Shown: piece after piece, positions 29,406-38,128 of the stretch
Layout: each line of letters begins with the position of its first letter
Position numbering within the stretch: position 1 is the first letter of the stretch
Origin: Mesorhizobium zhangyense
GTDB taxonomy: Bacteria; Pseudomonadota; Alphaproteobacteria; Rhizobiales; Rhizobiaceae
Assembly: GCF_011045115.1 (NCBI RefSeq)
Contig: NZ_JAAKZG010000004.1
Location: 434,001-498,000 of the forward strand
Reading direction: 5' to 3'
Length of the DNA stretch: 64,000 bases
Translations under genes and position numbers: made by a program
Notes under the pieces: generated by a model
Seen by the model: only the letters and a program-made list of their open reading frames with translations
The model's database searches: none
What the model was told of the DNA's origin: nothing

Positions 29406-29607
29406 CGTCCTGTTCTTTCACGAGCGCCACGCGGACGCGTTTTAATGATCAATCGTTTTGCGGATTTGACTGTCGGTATGGCGCAAGCCTCGATTGCAAC
29501 GTGGCCATGACCTGGATCTACGATCCATGAAAACTTCGGAAGGAGAGGAACCTCTTGGGCGGGTGTTCCTCCCCTTCCTCAGTCGCACAGGATAATCCTG
29601 CGCCTGC

Positions 29608-29637
29608 TTCGGTCTGCTCGGGCGGGGGCAGACCGAA
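29608..29637 (-). terminator. Hairpin after the giant adhesin gene
   Basis: TTCGGTCTGC (29608-29617) and GCAGACCGAA (29628-29637) form a perfect 10-bp stem with a 10-base loop, 15 bases past the adhesin stop. A further dyad, caggataatcctg, follows. No strong T run, but position and stability support transcription termination. Confidence 0.6.
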
Positions 29638-29651
29638 TGGGTGCGATGACG

Positions 29652-32600
29652 TCAGTTCCGGCTGATCGCGTTCGACACGCTGTTGCCGACGGCGTTGGCG
29701 GAGATGGTGTTGCCCTTGACGCCAAGCGAGCTGCCGCCGACCATTCCAGATCCCGTCACACCGAGCGCGGCCTGCGTGACCGAAGCGGTGATCGCCCCGG
29801 AATTCGCCTGATAACTGCTCACCGCTGCCGACGACGTGCCGGTGTTCAGCCCGCTGAGCGACACCTTGTTCACGGCGCTGTTGCCATAGGCCTCGCTGGC
29901 GATCTGGTTGCCGGAAACGGAGACGGACCCATTTGCAATGCCGGTCGTCCCGTTGAGCGCGACGGCGTAGACCGTAGCGATGCTCACCGCAGAAACGTTG
30001 CCGCTGTTCGTCTGTCCGTTCAGCACGGCGGCATTGGCGCGGGCCTCAAGTCCCCCGGCTCCTACCGAGCTGCCCGCTCCAGCCGTGGATGCACCGTAGC
30101 TGCTGCCGGCAACCGCATTCAGGACATTGGTGGCGGCATTTCCGCGGGCCAGTGACGTCGTGCTGTTGCCGTCGACCTTGACGCTGCTGTTGTCGAGAGC
30201 GGCCGAAGTGGCATCTCCTGCAAGCGCAACCCCGGCCAGCGTGGCCGACAGGGCCGATACCGCAGCTTCACTGTCCTGCCGGTTCACGATGCCGCCATTA
30301 GCCGACAATGTTGAGGCTGCGTCCAGCGTCAGCTTGTTGTCCGCACGGTTGGCGGAAGCTTCCGAGACCGTGCGGTTGCCGCTGACCGTCAGCGAGCTGT
30401 TGTTCAGCCCCGATGTTTCGGCAGCAATGCTGTCCTCGTTGTAGAGCTGCGTGATGGCGCTGGCTTCCACCGCCGTGTAGGCGGTCTGGCGATTGCTCAG
30501 GACATGATCGCCCGTCGCGCTCCACAGGCCGCTGACGAGATCGCCCGACAGCACCACCTCACCTGCCGTGCTGAGCGAAGCGATATTGGTTCCGGTCACG
30601 CTCAGCGTGTTGGTCGCGTCGTTGATCACACCCAGCGCCGTGTTGGTGTTGCCCGAAATCTCGACCGACGACCCGCTGACGGCGGCGGGAGCGAAGATTT
30701 CGAGGTTCGAGAACGCTTCGACAATGGCATCGCCCCACTGGTCGGAGGCAAGCGCCGAACCGGCCGAGATGTTGGTGCCGTCCAGGCTCAGCACATTCCC
30801 TGCCGTATTGGCGACCGCCGTCGCGCTCTGGGTGTTGTCCGAGATATTCAGCGAAGAGTCGGCGATCGTCGCACCCTCGGTTGCGTCGATGGCGAATGCA
30901 CCATGGACGCGGGAAGCGATGTAAGCAGCGCCTTCCTCGTAGGATACTTCCTGCACATTCGAAAGTGCATGATCGGCCACCGCACCTATGACATCAGCCG
31001 AAAGCGAGCCCGCCGTCGATGCCGCCAGATCGCTGCCGGTGGAAATGTCGGTCGCTGCGATTTTCAGCGCATTCGACGCTGCGTTGCCAGTCACCGAGCC
31101 TGCGGTGACATTGCCGGACACCGAGACCGACGAACCTGCGATATCGGCTCCCACCGCCACCGTCACGCCACCCTGGTTGGGAGTGCCTGCCGTCGCCGAC
31201 ACTGCCGGGATAGTATAGGAGAGGTTTGCGGTGCCGCCGCCCTGCAGCGTTGCGTAGTCACCGACCGAGATCGTGCCGAGCAAGCTTGCCGGACCGCTGA
31301 TATTGCCACCGGAGATCGTCCAGCCATTGGCGGTCAGATAATCGACCTGTCCGGAACTGAGGCTCGATACGGGGAAGAGCAGCGTGCCTCCCTGGAGTGT
31401 CACGAGGCTTCCCGAGATAGTGCCGTCGAGATCCTCCGGATTGTCGGCAGTGACCGCGATTCCGAACGTGTCTTCGGCTGCGCCCGGCGTGGGCGGTGTC
31501 CCCGGCAAACCGATCAGTGCCGTGACATCCGCGCCGGCGGTCTGGAAGTTCTGCACGCCGCTGGTGGTCGCGAGCCTGTTGACATCGATCGACAGAGCGT
31601 TGGCGGCGCTGTTGGCAGTTGCCGACGCGAGCGAGCGATTGCCGTCAGCCGCAACCGATGAGCCGGAAATGTCGCCCAGCGCCGAAACGAGAATTCCCGC
31701 CGCGGTGGTTGGGCTGTCGGGATCGTCGAGTTGCGAGGCCGTAACCGACCCCTGCGCCGACTGTGCATTCTGCACGCTGAACGAAGCATTCGCGGCAAGT
31801 GCACCGCTATCGGTGTCGAAGGTGACTCCGCCCCGGCCGTCGCCTGCCGCCTCGATATTCGTGCCGGTGACCGTCACGCTGTTGTCCGTCGCCCTGTTGC
31901 CATAGACGAGAGCCTGGATGAGGTTCTGCGCAGCTGAGAGCGAGGAGCCAATGACATCTCCATCCACGGAGGCCAGGATCACGTTCTCACCGCTCGCGGT
32001 CGCCGAAATGTCGGCGGCCACTGCCTGCGTGTTCGTCACATTGGCGACTGCGGCACCCTCGCCCTCTTCTAAAATATCGATGCCGACGTTGCCCGCATCG
32101 ATGGCGATGGCGCTTGCCGCGTCGTTGCCGTAAGCCGCGGCCACGATAGCGTTAAGTTCGTTCCGCGCCGAGCTTTGCCGCAGGTCTCCCTCCACAGCAA
32201 GACCGATCTGGCCGCCGTCGGCATTGGCGGTGACATCCGCGCGGCTCGACTGATCGTTGAGTATGCCATAGGCCGCGTTGACGACCGGCTGGCCGCCGAC
32301 AGTATTGCTGAACGGAAGCTCGCCGGCCTGAGCGGCATTGATGACCGATGCCAGAGGCGCATCCGCTTCACCAACCGTGATAGCATTGGCAGACACGGAC
32401 AGAGCATTGGCCGCCGAGGAGCCGTATCCGATCGCGCGCTGCGTGTTTCCGGTCACCGAAAGCGTGCTGCCATCGACATCCGTGCCCGCCGTCAGCTCCG
32501 TGCCCGCTTGAGCAAGAGTGGCGGAGACGCCTGAATTGCCGTCGAGGATCTGGACGTTGGCGATACCGGCGCCGGAACCGACCGTGGTTCCCTCAAGCGA

Positions 32601-34469
32601 AAGCGCGTTGCCGGCAGCATTGCCGAGCGCAATGGCTTCCTGGGCGTTTGTGCCCACCGTGAGCGTGCTGCCGAGAACGCTGGTTCCGTTCAGCTCCGAT
32701 CCTTGCGAGTCGGCATTCAGCCGGATCGCTGATCCGGAATTCGTAACAGTGAGGTTGCTGCCATAACCGCTCTGAAGTGAGCTGATCGTGACGTTTCCGG
32801 AAACCGAGACATTGCCCTGCGAGGCGGTGCCGCCGGTCAGTGAAACATTGCCGGCGCCGGCCAGCAGGATCGTTGCATCGAGATCGACCGACTGACTGAC
32901 ATCGTTGCCATAGCCGGTCGCGGCGATGCGGTTGCCGGTCACGCCGATCGAGCTGTTGTGGGTCACTCCGCCCTCATTGCCTGTCGCGGCGGCGATCGTC
33001 GCTCCCGTATTGGCCGCGGAAAGATCGGTGTTGTGGTTGGATTGCTGGTTGGCGAGTGCGACCGTGCCCTCGAACGAGGCCGCATTCTGTCCGTTCGCCA
33101 GCGCGCTGGACGCCGCATTTCCAGCAGCCGCTACCGTCACCCGGTCGGCCGACTGTGCGACCGATCCGTTGTCGATCGACTGTACCGTAGCGAGAACCTG
33201 TCCACCCGCCGTCGTCGCCGAGAAGCTCTGCCGCTCAGTTGCCGACACGCCCTGATTGCCCTGGCTGTTGTGGATGATGAGATCGGCTGCAACAGCGCTT
33301 TCGACGCCGCCGCTGGTATAGGACGTGGTTGACCCGGCTCCATCACCCCCCGCGCCGGCGAACAACAGACCGTCTCCGAGCAGGATGCGGTTACCCGCGG
33401 AGCCGGTGGTAGCGCCAAGTGCTTCGTTGCCGGTGATGCTGCTCGAGATGCGGTTGCCGCTGACCGAAAGCCCGCCTTCGAGTTCGTAAAGAGCATCCGC
33501 CGCATCGCCAGTGATGATGGCTGCAATTTGAGAGCCCAGATTCTCCGCGGCCGAGTCATCCGACAAGCCCGGCGTGTTCAACTGGAGATTCGTGACGGCG
33601 GCGGAACCCTTGAAGCTCGGTGCGTCTGCCGATCCGATATCGATCGTGCTGCCAGCCGTATTGCCCTTCAGCGTGGCGCTGATCGTGTTGTCGTCGAGCG
33701 CCGGGCTACCGCTGAGCGTGTAGTCGTCCGTCGAAGCCAGCGACAGGCCGATTGCATTGCCGGTGACTGCCGCGCTGTGACCGCCCTCAAGGTTCTGCTG
33801 GACCGAACCGGCGACCAGCGATCCCGTCGAGGCAAACAGATTGCCGTCACCGTCGCCATCCGGGAATGCCAGGTTCGAAGAACCGGCTGTCACGGAAACA
33901 AAGGTCGTCGGAACATTGCCGGCAAGGCTGGTGCTTCCTTCGTTGACCGCCGTGGCGGCGGAGATCGTGTTGCCGATCGCCGAGACGGACCCGCTTTGGA
34001 AGTCCAGGTCGTCCACGAAGAAGCTGCTGCCCTGCACAAGGCTGGTCACCGTGGCGACGCCGCCGTCGGGATCGACGGTCTGGTTGCGCGCAACGCCGAG
34101 TGAAGCCGCGCCATCGTTGACGCCGTTTTGCACCAGGGACAGATCGATGGAATTGGCGAAGCGGTTGCCGGTCGCGCTGGCATTGATGCGGTTGCCGGAC
34201 ACGGTTTCCGTTACACCGATCTGTGTTCCGTCCCGCGAGATGCCCGCCGAAACGCCGGAGATCGTAGCACCAACCGCTCCGCTGTTTGCGTTGATCGGGT
34301 TGACGAGGTCGAGCGTTCCCGTGATCGTCTGGCTGCCGCGGACATTGACGCCGAGCGTATCGTCGATGGTGATGCCGCCGGCATGCGCGCCACTGGCGAT
34401 CATGGTTGCGAGCACCGTCGTTCCGACGCTGCCGAGCAGCCTGGACTTCGTTTTCATCTTGTTTGACAT
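29652..34469 (-). CDS. Giant repetitive HfaD-like surface adhesin
   Basis: 1605 residues from the ATG at 34469 (AGGAAACGACC upstream). Signal peptide ends near SGAHAGGI (about residue 30). The rest is almost entirely Gly/Ala/Ser/Asn-rich beta-strand repeats. About 20 units of the form V-S-G-N-x-x-x-A-x-A-x-G-N-x-A-x-N-x-L-x-[VL] alternate with a second motif of the form [VL]-x-N-x-Q followed by a V-x-A strand (VLNGQTNSGNVSA, FQNAQSAQGSVTA). It ends SVSNAISRN. No Cys, no LPxTG, no autotransporter barrel. Third in the order HfaA-like, CsgG-like, this gene, the same order as Caulobacter hfaABD; the remembered HfaD is several times shorter. Inferred role: surface attachment fibre exported with the CsgG-like pore. 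Confidence 0.75.
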   Translation of the reverse strand: MSNKMKTKSRLLGSVGTTVLATMIASGAHAGGITIDDTLGVNVRGSQTITGTLDLVNPINANSGAVGATISGVSAGISRDGTQIGVTETVSGNRINASATGNRFANSIDLSLVQNGVNDGAASLGVARNQTVDPDGGVATVTSLVQGSSFFVDDLDFQSGSVSAIGNTISAATAVNEGSTSLAGNVPTTFVSVTAGSSNLAFPDGDGDGNLFASTGSLVAGSVQQNLEGGHSAAVTGNAIGLSLASTDDYTLSGSPALDDNTISATLKGNTAGSTIDIGSADAPSFKGSAAVTNLQLNTPGLSDDSAAENLGSQIAAIITGDAADALYELEGGLSVSGNRISSSITGNEALGATTGSAGNRILLGDGLLFAGAGGDGAGSTTSYTSGGVESAVAADLIIHNSQGNQGVSATERQSFSATTAGGQVLATVQSIDNGSVAQSADRVTVAAAGNAASSALANGQNAASFEGTVALANQQSNHNTDLSAANTGATIAAATGNEGGVTHNSSIGVTGNRIAATGYGNDVSQSVDLDATILLAGAGNVSLTGGTASQGNVSVSGNVTISSLQSGYGSNLTVTNSGSAIRLNADSQGSELNGTSVLGSTLTVGTNAQEAIALGNAAGNALSLEGTTVGSGAGIANVQILDGNSGVSATLAQAGTELTAGTDVDGSTLSVTGNTQRAIGYGSSAANALSVSANAITVGEADAPLASVINAAQAGELPFSNTVGGQPVVNAAYGILNDQSSRADVTANADGGQIGLAVEGDLRQSSARNELNAIVAAAYGNDAASAIAIDAGNVGIDILEEGEGAAVANVTNTQAVAADISATASGENVILASVDGDVIGSSLSAAQNLIQALVYGNRATDNSVTVTGTNIEAAGDGRGGVTFDTDSGALAANASFSVQNAQSAQGSVTASQLDDPDSPTTAAGILVSALGDISGSSVAADGNRSLASATANSAANALSIDVNRLATTSGVQNFQTAGADVTALIGLPGTPPTPGAAEDTFGIAVTADNPEDLDGTISGSLVTLQGGTLLFPVSSLSSGQVDYLTANGWTISGGNISGPASLLGTISVGDYATLQGGGTANLSYTIPAVSATAGTPNQGGVTVAVGADIAGSSVSVSGNVTAGSVTGNAASNALKIAATDISTGSDLAASTAGSLSADVIGAVADHALSNVQEVSYEEGAAYIASRVHGAFAIDATEGATIADSSLNISDNTQSATAVANTAGNVLSLDGTNISAGSALASDQWGDAIVEAFSNLEIFAPAAVSGSSVEISGNTNTALGVINDATNTLSVTGTNIASLSTAGEVVLSGDLVSGLWSATGDHVLSNRQTAYTAVEASAITQLYNEDSIAAETSGLNNSSLTVSGNRTVSEASANRADNKLTLDAASTLSANGGIVNRQDSEAAVSALSATLAGVALAGDATSAALDNSSVKVDGNSTTSLARGNAATNVLNAVAGSSYGASTAGAGSSVGAGGLEARANAAVLNGQTNSGNVSAVSIATVYAVALNGTTGIANGSVSVSGNQIASEAYGNSAVNKVSLSGLNTGTSSAAVSSYQANSGAITASVTQAALGVTGSGMVGGSSLGVKGNTISANAVGNSVSNAISRN

Positions 34470-34515
34470 GGTCGTTTCCTGAGATTGAATTGAACGTTTG
34501 CGAGTTTGATCGTGG

Positions 34516-34543
34516 TCAGGTACGCGGGACGAACCCGCCCTGA
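34516..34543 (-). other. Hairpin between the CsgG-like and adhesin genes
   Basis: TCAGG+GCGGG (34516-34520, 34524-34528) pair with CCCGC+CCTGA (34534-34543), loop ACGAA, with a 3-base bulge. It lies in the 151-base gap before the giant adhesin and could set the ratio of pore to adhesin. Confidence 0.45.
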
Positions 34544-34620
34544 TCTTCTGGTGGCAGCTGTCCTTCGGACGAACTGGTTTTCCGGAGCCCAAACCCGGCA
34601 TTCCTGCGAACCGGGGCTTG

Positions 34621-36030
34621 TCACCCGATCCTGATCCTAGCGATTTCCTGCACACCGCCGGCTGCCGATGCGAGCACCGGCGTTTGCGATGCACGCCACA
34701 AGACACGGGCGTCGCCCCTGGAGACGCCGTGGCGCATCAGCGCGATGACGACAGCCTTCATCCGGGCCTCGTGAAGTTGCGTCCGCCCGTCGGCAGTCAG
34801 TTCGGTGGCATCGCGTCCGCTGACCGTGAGGTTGACGCTGCGCCCGCTCTTCACGAGCGAGGCGACTTGCTCCATCGTGGCGGAAGACGTATCGTCGAGT
34901 TTGTCCTGGCCACTGGCAAAGATGACTGCATATTCCCCACCGCTTGGTGAAGCGCTGCGGTCGGAAATACTGGCCGTCTTAAGATCCTGGATTTCCTCGA
35001 CCTTCGCAGTGACGGCCTTGTTTCCCTTTTCCTCCTCGGCATAGCCGAGCTTCGGCGCGACGGGCTGCGCTGGCGGAGGCAATGGCTGCGCGAGCTCCTG
35101 TCTGGCGGCAGCATGAACAGCGGCCGCGTTCGCGCCATCCCACTTGGCAGGCCCAAGCTCCGGCGGGAAGCAGGGTGTGGGATTTACACCGGCGACTGAC
35201 GCTACCAGTTGCAGCACGCCCGCCTCTATGGCCGTGCGCACGCCGAGCTGGAGCGGTTCCTGGCTCTTCGTACCGACATTGATGTCGAAGAGGTTGCTGC
35301 CGAAGAAGCGGAAGACGCCGACGCCGACTTCATAGCCTGTCAGTTGCTTCTCGACGCTGACGGTGTCGTAAACCATCAGGGTCTGCGTCCCCACGATCCG
35401 CAGATCGACGGCGATGTTCATCGTATAGCGCCGCGCCTTGGGACCGACATTGCCGACCGCGACCTCGGCTCCGCCCGACTGGATGTTGTAGTTGAGCTCG
35501 GTCACACCACCGACAATGAAATAGTCTGACTGCCGTATGGTCCCTCCGAAATAGGGCTTCCACGGCACGCTGGACCGGCCACCCGTGTTCGGGTCATCAA
35601 CGGAATGAGACTGGCCGTCGCCGAGCTGGCGCTGGTTCATGTAGACAAGCTCAGCTTCGGCGATGCGCGTGTCGAAGCGCTCGTGAACGCGAACGGCCGG
35701 TCCCATCTTGCCGAGCGCCGAATAGGCCATCAACGCGCCGCCCTGGGTGATGGCGAAACCCTCGTCCTGGCCCTGCTTACCGGTATAATCCTTGACGTCG
35801 CCGATCGCGATGCCCAGCGGCTTTCTGCCGGCTGCCTTCATCTTGTCGCCGAAACAGGCGAGCGACTTGCTGAGAGGCGTCGCGCTGTTGCGCACTGGTG
35901 AGGTGTAGATCACCGATGCTTCCTTGGGGTGGTTCCGGACACTGCCTATATCGGCAACCTCGGTGACACAGCCGGACAGGGCCAGCGACGCGACGAGAGG
36001 AGCTGAAAAGCTCAGGAGTTTTGATACCAT
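34621..36030 (-). CDS. hfaB: CsgG/HfaB-type outer-membrane lipoprotein with OmpA-like C-terminus
   Basis: 469 residues from ATG 36030 (GAGGG nine bases upstream; the TTG at 36045 overlapping the previous stop lacks a site). Lipobox ASLALSGC gives lipidation at Cys21. Residues about 40-280 match CsgG: LGIAIGDVKDYTGKQGQDEGFAITQGG, RVHERFDTRIAEAEL, YFIVGGVTELNYNIQSGGAEV, VDLRIVGTQTLMVYDTVSVEKQL, GVRTAIEAGVLQLV. After a Pro/Lys-rich linker, residues about 365-469 read like an OmpA family domain (YAVIFASGQDKLDDTSSA ... LTVSGRDATEL ... ARMKAVVIALMRHGV). The CsgG part should form the secretion pore in the outer membrane; the tail might bind peptidoglycan. Confidence 0.85.
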   Translation of the reverse strand: MVSKLLSFSAPLVASLALSGCVTEVADIGSVRNHPKEASVIYTSPVRNSATPLSKSLACFGDKMKAAGRKPLGIAIGDVKDYTGKQGQDEGFAITQGGALMAYSALGKMGPAVRVHERFDTRIAEAELVYMNQRQLGDGQSHSVDDPNTGGRSSVPWKPYFGGTIRQSDYFIVGGVTELNYNIQSGGAEVAVGNVGPKARRYTMNIAVDLRIVGTQTLMVYDTVSVEKQLTGYEVGVGVFRFFGSNLFDINVGTKSQEPLQLGVRTAIEAGVLQLVASVAGVNPTPCFPPELGPAKWDGANAAAVHAAARQELAQPLPPPAQPVAPKLGYAEEEKGNKAVTAKVEEIQDLKTASISDRSASPSGGEYAVIFASGQDKLDDTSSATMEQVASLVKSGRSVNLTVSGRDATELTADGRTQLHEARMKAVVIALMRHGVSRGDARVLWRASQTPVLASAAGGVQEIARIRIG

Positions 36031-36041
36031 TTCTGCGACCC

Positions 36042-36740
36042 TCAATTCAGCGGACCGCTGATGGCGGAATTGACGTTTCCTTTGACGGTGCTTCCCGTCA
36101 TGTCGCAGGCAGTGCTGCCGTTGATGCTGGCCTGCTGGGTGCCGGAATTCGTCTGCGTGTTGTTCAGTCCCTGCGTGCTTGGCCCGCCATTGATCGGGCC
36201 GGAAGCCGAGGAACTCGTCGAGCCCGTCACGCCCGAGGTTACGGTTCCGGAATTCTCCTGACCGTTGCTGACACCCGGCTCATCGCCTCCGGCAGTGCCT
36301 CCGCCTGAATTGTTGGCCTCGTTGCCAGTGGCAGAAGAGTTCACGCCCGACGTATTGGTGACCGTCGGAGAATTGGCAACCTGGCTGTTGGCCGCCTCAT
36401 TGCCGGTTGCGCTGGCAACGTTGTTGCAGTTTATCTGCGTGCCGACATTGGTGTTGTTGTAGTTGTTCACCGTTGTCGAGAAACCGTCATAGTAACCGCC
36501 CTTCTTGCGCTCGATCATGTCGACAACGGCCGCCTTGTTGGCCTTGTCCGCAGAGGTATCGAACTGCCATGGACGGCTTTCGTACCAGCCGTTGGCAAGG
36601 GCTTCGCCGATCGGCTGAACGCTGCAGGCCACGGCTACCAAGCCGGCCACCAAAAGTTTCTCCATGCGTCCGGTCACTCTCAACCGTCGCGATTGCCGTC
36701 CCAAAAGGCGGAGCCCGCTGTCTCCGCCAAACTTGCTCAT
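36042..36740 (-). CDS. hfaA: HfaA-like holdfast-anchor/curlin-like protein
   Basis: 232 residues from ATG 36740 (GGTGGA seven bases upstream); ATG 36665 would give 207 residues with a more compact signal peptide (cleavage near GEALA-NGWYES in either case). The mature part begins with Trp/Tyr-rich sequence and DMIERKKGGYYDGF, then becomes an Asn/Ser/Gly/Thr-rich chain with curlin-like strands (VASATGNEAANSQVAN, VNSSATGNEANNSGG, TSGVTGSTSSSASG) and two cysteines. The short x-ATGN-x-A-N unit is shared with the giant adhesin. The stop nearly touches the CsgG-like gene. Gene order and composition suggest HfaA; direct homology has to be tested. Confidence 0.65.
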   Translation of the reverse strand: MSKFGGDSGLRLLGRQSRRLRVTGRMEKLLVAGLVAVACSVQPIGEALANGWYESRPWQFDTSADKANKAAVVDMIERKKGGYYDGFSTTVNNYNNTNVGTQINCNNVASATGNEAANSQVANSPTVTNTSGVNSSATGNEANNSGGGTAGGDEPGVSNGQENSGTVTSGVTGSTSSSASGPINGGPSTQGLNNTQTNSGTQQASINGSTACDMTGSTVKGNVNSAISGPLN

Positions 36741-37111
36741 CTGCATTCCACCCACCCAATGTACCTTGGTACGACTGCAGTCACCCACCAGTCGTCGACA
36801 AAGAAATTCCCTCCACCGGGAGAGTGTCCCAGTAGTTATTCAGCATCATCGATGTCTTGATCCTTCAGCCGTCCCGTCTTTACTTTCTGCCTTGGACAGG
36901 GCGGAACCTAATGGCCAGATCATCTGACCGTCAACATGGGGAAAGCCCGGATTCGCGACCATTATTGGGAGGTTTTCGCATCATTTCTGGGAGCATCCCG
37001 GATTCGCGTCAGCTCAGGGCATAACGCAAGGCGGATCGCGCGACGCGATCGCAGCCGGGAGCGGGAGCGTGCCTGGCAGCAGCTCAGATCAAAGATGGCA
37101 GCTTCACGCTA

Positions 37112-37148
37112 GAGTGAGATGACGGTTCCTTGAATCGTCATCTCACTC
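37112..37148. repeat. 13-bp inverted repeat
   Basis: GAGTGAGATGACG (37112-37124) and CGTCATCTCACTC (37136-37148) are perfect complements around an 11-base loop. Adjacent to a second palindromic element; both may be parts of one mosaic intergenic repeat. Confidence 0.65.
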
Positions 37149-37165
37149 CAGGATATAGATTTTGA

Positions 37166-37210
37166 AGCATGATCTTGTCCGAAAAGTCTGCAACTTTTCG
37201 GGATCATGCT
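37166..37210. repeat. Rhizobial-type palindromic intergenic element
   Basis: AGCATGATC / GATCATGCT (37166-37174, 37202-37210) flank CCGAAAAGT / ACTTTTCGG (37179-37187, 37193-37201) with loop CTGCA and a TTGT bulge. I recognise this as a dispersed palindrome very common in Rhizobium/Mesorhizobium intergenic DNA (RIME-like). It starts 4 bases after the stop of the neighbouring minus-strand gene and may serve as its terminator. Confidence 0.7.
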
Positions 37211-37213
37211 CTA

Positions 37214-38128
37214 TCAAGCGTCGGGGCCGAAACATTTTTCATAGGCCGCATCGACGATGGCAAGCTTGACTGCCTGAGCGGTCATATACTCATCAAGGAA
37301 ATCTTTTGAGACCCACATCATCGAGCGGCCCCTGCGTCCCTTCCAACCAAGACTACCCAGCCGCTCGGCCTCTCGAAACTTACGATCGAGATGCGTTCTT
37401 GAGAGCTTCAGGAACTCCGCGAAATCGCCGATCGACAATACCCCTGTCGGAATGCGGTCAGCAGTAGCGTCAGCGGGATCAATTCCCCCGAACAGCCAAT
37501 CCATCACCACCCCGCCATTGTTCAGCCAGGTGAAAAGAGAGAATGTCTGTTCCGGTTGCCGCACCTCAGGTGCGGACAGGAGGTTGTCGGCGATCAGAGG
37601 CTGGATGCGTGAAAGCCCGCCCAGGTCGCTCCAGTAGGTCACACACCGCTGGCCGCCGTCCAGCCCGTCTAATGTCTTCAGATGAGTCACGATCCAGTTG
37701 TTGAGGACGATCAATGCAGACTCTGACGGCATCACCGGACGTACGCGCTTGTCACCGCTGTCGGGGGCAGGAAGGATGATCTTGTAGTGCAGCAACTCCT
37801 TCAGGAACGTATCGGCGGTGTTGCGACTGGCGATGCCATACCTCTCCACCAACTCGAATATCCGCGCCGCGGTCGTCTCGGCACGATGTTCCGGGCCCTC
37901 CCTTCTAAACGTCAGCGAAAGGCCCGCATGGGCCATCAGCCACCGCTGCTGGGTTGCGAAGACGGAGCCCAGGCGTGGGTCGGCCTTGTAGCTCGCCAGC
38001 ATAGTCTGCGCTTGCCGGCGAATGACTCCATGCAGCGCCGGATTGGCCAAAATCTGTTCTACTGAAAGCCCGCTTCGCCTCGAAATCGATGCGTTCCCAA
38101 AACTCGCCAATTCTGTTCCGCTATCCAT
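37214..38128 (-). CDS. Unknown protein, possible DNA-binding regulator
   Basis: 304 residues from ATG 38128 (AGGTGG five bases upstream); the frame stays open upstream without homology. No membrane segment or signal peptide. The C-terminal 80 residues look like a helix-turn-helix: IGDFAEFLKLSRTHLDRKFREAERLGSLGWKGRRGR. An internal stretch RIFELVERYGIASRNTADTFLKELLHYKII resembles a winged helix. It is divergent from the CadC-like gene, 345 bases apart. I do not recognise a named family. A role in control of the nearby surface locus is possible but unsupported beyond position. Confidence 0.7.
   Translation of the reverse strand: MDSGTELASFGNASISRRSGLSVEQILANPALHGVIRRQAQTMLASYKADPRLGSVFATQQRWLMAHAGLSLTFRREGPEHRAETTAARIFELVERYGIASRNTADTFLKELLHYKIILPAPDSGDKRVRPVMPSESALIVLNNWIVTHLKTLDGLDGGQRCVTYWSDLGGLSRIQPLIADNLLSAPEVRQPEQTFSLFTWLNNGGVVMDWLFGGIDPADATADRIPTGVLSIGDFAEFLKLSRTHLDRKFREAERLGSLGWKGRRGRSMMWVSKDFLDEYMTAQAVKLAIVDAAYEKCFGPDA

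Larger units (their letters stand above)
36741..37213. other. 473-base region upstream of the hfa-like operon
   Basis: Contains the promoter side of the hfa-like operon (next to 36740) and, at its other end, two palindromic elements after the stop of the next gene (listed separately). A 12-base direct repeat CCCGGATTCGCG occurs at 36946-36957 and 36997-37008; the sequence between also has two similar TTGGGAGG/TCTGGGAG stretches. No open frame with support. Confidence 0.6.
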
